Shown in pieces: positions 61,279 through 64,000 of a DNA stretch of 64,000 nt (the first letter of the stretch is position 1; the number at the start of each line of letters is the position of its first letter). Made by a program: the position numbers and the translations under genes. Below the pieces are notes generated by a model. It made no database searches, had not been told where the DNA came from, and saw only the letters and a program-made list of their open reading frames with translations. Source of the DNA: Allolucifera butyrica. GTDB lineage: Bacteria > Bacillota > Negativicutes > Sporomusales > UPPP01. The DNA is taken from contig NZ_UPPP01000060.1 in the NCBI RefSeq assembly GCF_900476375.1, forward strand, positions 35,305-99,304, given 5' to 3'.

Positions 61279-62364
61279 TTATTTCATTGCCAACAAAATA
61301 GCCGTGGCATCATCACGGCAGTCCGGAGAGCGGATTAATTTCTCGAGCCGGGAGAAAAGGTCCTGCCCCGCCGGCTCAATCATATCGTCTTTACGCGGCA
61401 GTAGTTCAAATAAGCCGTCACTTAAAAAACAGATAAGGTCTCCGGGCTCATAAGCATGACTGTGCTGCTCAAAATCCACCTCGTCCAGAATACCAAGGAA
61501 TGGCCCCGGCACGCGCACTACCCGGGTTGTTTTCCCGGACCGGACCAGAAAAAAATTAATGCCCGCGGAAGTATAAATGAGCTGATTTCGCCGGCAGTCA
61601 ACTTCAAACAAAATGGCGGCGGCAAAACATTCTTCTGTAAAGTAAGGCATCATCTCCCGGTTCAGCCACTGAAGACGGTCGGTCAAATTCCGCCGTTTTC
61701 CCCAGGCTTGCCGGAATAATGCCTTCAAAGCGGCAGTCTGCAGGGCAGTAGCCAGTCCATGTCCCGTCACATCTGCCAGATAACCGGAAAAACATTGCCG
61801 TTCCTCATCCCAGCTATAGTCATATAAATCCCCGCTTACATGGTAATAAGGCTCATAAATAGTCCGCATGGCAAGCCGGTCATTGACAAAATCCAGCGGC
61901 AATAACCGTTTCTGAATTTTGCCGGCCATCATGACCTCTTCCCGGATTCTTAAATCATCCGTAATATTACGGATCAAAGAGGCCAAAACTTCCGTTCCAT
62001 GGAACTTTAAACACTTTGAATTGACCTGCACTTTAAATACCGAACCGTCTTTTTTTTGGTGATAAGCAGTATATATATGACCTTCCTCCGCCGCCTTGAT
62101 GGTTTCTTTCATCATCCGGCCGATCATCAGTTCGGCTTCGCAATATATTTGACCAATAAAAAGTTGTTCCGGTTCCGTTTTCGTATATCCATATAGGCTG
62201 CGGGCCTTTTCATTCATAAATAAAACCCGGCCGGTAGCCGCTTCTGTCAGCAGAAGCGGATCATTAATCATATCCAGCAGTTCAAAACGATTGCAATGTT
62301 CACAAAATGTTGCAAAAATCTCTGCTGCAGTCACCGTCTGCATATTACCCACTTTCACGTTCAT
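61279..62364 (-). CDS. PAS domain SpoIIE-type serine phosphatase
   Basis: About 361 residues. A PAS domain (residues about 30-135: PLLLTEAATGRVLFMNEKARSLYGY) is followed by a coiled linker (EVMMAGKIQKRLLP) and a PPM/SpoIIE phosphatase domain (VSGDLYDY, ADVTGHGLATAL, FLSDGLFELLP, RDDATAILL) with the metal-binding aspartates. Such proteins dephosphorylate anti-sigma-factor antagonists. No anti-sigma partner adjoins. The start is uncertain; the ATG at 62364 lies next to AGGTGG, and another at 62343 is possible. Confidence 0.9.
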   Translation of the reverse strand: MNVKVGNMQTVTAAEIFATFCEHCNRFELLDMINDPLLLTEAATGRVLFMNEKARSLYGYTKTEPEQLFIGQIYCEAELMIGRMMKETIKAAEEGHIYTAYHQKKDGSVFKVQVNSKCLKFHGTEVLASLIRNITDDLRIREEVMMAGKIQKRLLPLDFVNDRLAMRTIYEPYYHVSGDLYDYSWDEERQCFSGYLADVTGHGLATALQTAALKALFRQAWGKRRNLTDRLQWLNREMMPYFTEECFAAAILFEVDCRRNQLIYTSAGINFFLVRSGKTTRVVRVPGPFLGILDEVDFEQHSHAYEPGDLICFLSDGLFELLPRKDDMIEPAGQDLFSRLEKLIRSPDCRDDATAILLAMK

Positions 62365-62434
62365 TACCACCTGTTCTAAAATTCAAAACCCTTCCGTGTC
62401 AAAACGAGGCCACTGAAAAAGTCCCTATGATGCT

Positions 62435-62482
62435 AAAAAAGGTATAGTCTCTCAATAAAACTGAAGAGGCTGTACCTTTTTT
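62435..62482. terminator. Hairpin inside the IS left end
   Basis: AAAAAAGGTATAGTCTCT and AGAGGCTGTACCTTTTTT form a long stem with two mismatches and a T-run. Such subterminal structures can block read-through into the transposase gene from outside. It lies just before the -10-like TATAAT at 62487. Confidence 0.6.
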
Positions 62483-62521
62483 CCTGTATAATTAAGGTAT
62501 CAAAGGGAGCAGGTGAGTCAA

Positions 62522-63973
62522 ATGATACAACAACAACAAGCCATGGTTTTAAGTCCCTATATAGAGCTCTATAACTTGATTATTCCCAAGGATAATATGC
62601 TGCGACAAATCAGCGAACTTGTTGATTTCTCCTTTGTGTATGAGGAATTGAAAGAGCGCTATTGTCTGGATAATGGCAGAAATGCGATTGACCCGATTCG
62701 GATGTTTAAATATTTGCTGCTCAAAACGATCTTCGAACTGTCTGACGTGGACATCGTCGAGCGATCCAAATATGATATGTCGTTTAAGTATTTTCTTCAC
62801 ATGGCGCCGGAAGAACCGGTGATTGATCCAAGTTCCTTAACAAAGTTCCGGAAGCTGCGGTTAAAGGATCTAAATTTGCTCGATATGCTCATAAACAAAA
62901 CCGTTGAAATCGCAATTGAAAAGGGTATTATCAAAAGTAAATCAATCATTGTTGATGCAACCCATACAAAAGCCCGTTATAATCAGAAATCCCCCATAGA
63001 AATCTTGCAGGACCGCTCCCGAAAACTGAGAAAAGCCGTCTACAAGGTCGATGAATCTTTGAAAGCGAAGTTCCCGACGAAAAACACCAGCGGTGTAATC
63101 GAAGACGAAATTGCCTATTGCCAAAAACTCATCGATGTGATTGAAGCAGAAGGCGGCGTTTGCGAGCTTCCGAAAATAAAAGAACCTCTCAATCTACTCA
63201 AAGAAACGGTAACAGATGACCTTGATCCGTTGCGAATCTCGGAGGACCAGGATGCAAAAGTCGGCCACAAGAGCGCAGATTCCTCATTTTTTGGATATAA
63301 AACGCATCTTGCCATGACCGAGGAACGGATTATTACGGCAGCCGTCGTCACGACGGGCGAAAAGAACGACGGCAAGCAACTACAGGAACTGATTGAAAAA
63401 AGCAAGGCAGTTGGTGTGGAAGTCAAAACGGTCATAGGGGATACGGCTTACTCTGAAAAAGATAATATAACATATACCAAGGACAATAATATAGAGCTTA
63501 TTGCTAAGCTCCATCCCCTCATTACGCAAGGGAACCGAAAAAAAGAAGACGAATTCCAATTCAATAAGGATGCAGGTATGTATGTGTGTAAAGCCGGCCA
63601 CATGGCAATCCGGAAAGCAAGGCAAGGGAAAAAAGGCATTGGGAAAAACCAATCTGATACGTACTATTTCGATATTGAGCTTTGTAAGCGCTGCCCTTTC
63701 AAAGAAGGGTGCTACAAAGAGGGAGCAAAAAACAAAACTTATTCGATGAAAATTAAATCTGGTGAGCACACCGAACAAATGGCGTTCCAGGAAAGCGAGT
63801 ACTTCAAGGAAAAGGCGAAAGAGCGCTACAAGATTGAGGCTAAAAACAGTGAACTCAAACACAGGCACGGGTATGACGTAGCGTCATCTTCGGGTCTTGT
63901 TGGCATGGAGTTACAAGGGGCGATGGCGATATTTACTGTTAATATAAAGAGAATATTGAAACTGATAAAATAA
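62522..63973 (+). CDS. IS1182-family transposase
   Basis: 483 residues, full length, no frameshift. An N-terminal DUF772-type domain (DNGRNAIDPIRMFKYLLLKTIFELSD split) is followed by the DDE catalytic core: first Asp in SIIVDATHTKARYN, second Asp in TVIGDTAYSEKDN, Glu in RYKIEAKNSELKHRHG. A cysteine pattern CKRCPFKEGC lies in the insertion domain. AGGTG precedes the ATG at 62522; a GTG nine bases earlier is less well placed. Cut-and-paste or copy transposition of the IS is expected. Confidence 0.94.
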   Translation: MIQQQQAMVLSPYIELYNLIIPKDNMLRQISELVDFSFVYEELKERYCLDNGRNAIDPIRMFKYLLLKTIFELSDVDIVERSKYDMSFKYFLHMAPEEPVIDPSSLTKFRKLRLKDLNLLDMLINKTVEIAIEKGIIKSKSIIVDATHTKARYNQKSPIEILQDRSRKLRKAVYKVDESLKAKFPTKNTSGVIEDEIAYCQKLIDVIEAEGGVCELPKIKEPLNLLKETVTDDLDPLRISEDQDAKVGHKSADSSFFGYKTHLAMTEERIITAAVVTTGEKNDGKQLQELIEKSKAVGVEVKTVIGDTAYSEKDNITYTKDNNIELIAKLHPLITQGNRKKEDEFQFNKDAGMYVCKAGHMAIRKARQGKKGIGKNQSDTYYFDIELCKRCPFKEGCYKEGAKNKTYSMKIKSGEHTEQMAFQESEYFKEKAKERYKIEAKNSELKHRHGYDVASSSGLVGMELQGAMAIFTVNIKRILKLIK

Positions 63974-64000
63974 GAGACAAGTTATAAAGGTTTTTCCAGA

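Larger units (their letters stand above)
62413..63999 (+). mobile_element. IS1182-family insertion sequence, near-complete
   Basis: The left end CTGAAAAAGTCCCTATGA (62413) and the inverted right end CTGGAAAAACCTTTATAA (reading back from 63999) match at 12 of 18 positions, so the element is about 1.59 kb. It encodes one transposase. The right flank falls at the window edge, so a target-site duplication cannot be read and the right boundary is tentative. Confidence 0.7.

Noticed and set aside
1..64000. tRNA, rRNA, prophage or integron
   Set aside because: No cloverleaf or rRNA segment, no phage structural genes, and no integrase were seen; the only mobile element recognised is the IS at the right edge.

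Overview
The window looks like chromosome from a spore-forming, outer-membrane-bearing Firmicute, most likely a Negativicutes/Sporomusaceae-type anaerobe. Evidence: two small spore-coat proteins (CotF type), a PagL-like outer-membrane lipid A deacylase, an RND efflux pair, Firmicute gene orders (pgm-walJ-htrA-rlmH; FakA next to DegV), strong AGGAGG ribosome sites and moderate GC. The taxonomic call is inference; no rRNA or tRNA gene is present.

Region 1 (1-10.0 kb) is a sulfite-respiration locus. One minus-strand operon, with a near-consensus promoter at 9049-9077, reads ferredoxin, dsrA, dsrB, DsrM-like, DsrK-like, dsrC, second DsrM-like, second DsrK-like. Upstream lies a LysR regulator resembling YeiE, and a YeiH-type exporter converges on the operon end. 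DsrC keeps both redox cysteines. No dsrJOP, dsrD or dsrEFH genes and no sat/apr genes are present, so this window supports sulfite rather than sulfate reduction, with electrons probably delivered by two separate membrane DsrMK modules.

Region 2 (10.2-17.1 kb): a DUF2087 regulator with a GIY-YIG protein, an orphan secreted protein, and the thiS-thiG-thiH-thiF-thiE operon behind a TPP riboswitch, terminator and near-consensus promoter; then OsmC. Region 3 (17.1-25.1 kb): a TRIC-like channel behind an unidentified structured leader, a threonine-aldolase-like enzyme, an envelope group (PAP2 phosphatase, GT39, GT2, GtrA, PagL), and an orphan methyltransferase. Region 4 (25.2-29.0 kb): rlmH, htrA, walJ, phosphohexomutase.

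Region 5 (29.1-33.3 kb): a membrane-anchored NiFe hydrogenase (small subunit with Tat signal and Glu in place of one proximal-cluster Cys; large subunit; four-helix membrane partner), which could supply electrons to the quinone pool used by anaerobic respiration, and a peptidase MA protein. Region 6 (33.4-43.3 kb): deoC, Fur/PerR, spore-coat genes, a large GGDEF sensor, and cstA with a LytSR system. Region 7 (43.4-54.1 kb): tex, a marR-MFP-RND efflux operon, a CNNM/CorC protein, DUF1848 and an SDR. Region 8 (54.1-64 kb): a split LysO exporter, FakA-like and DegV proteins, a tiny CPxCG ORF, an FtsA-like ATPase with tandem C-terminal beta-grasp-like repeats, a GGDEF protein, a PAS-SpoIIE phosphatase, and a near-complete IS1182-type element at the right edge.
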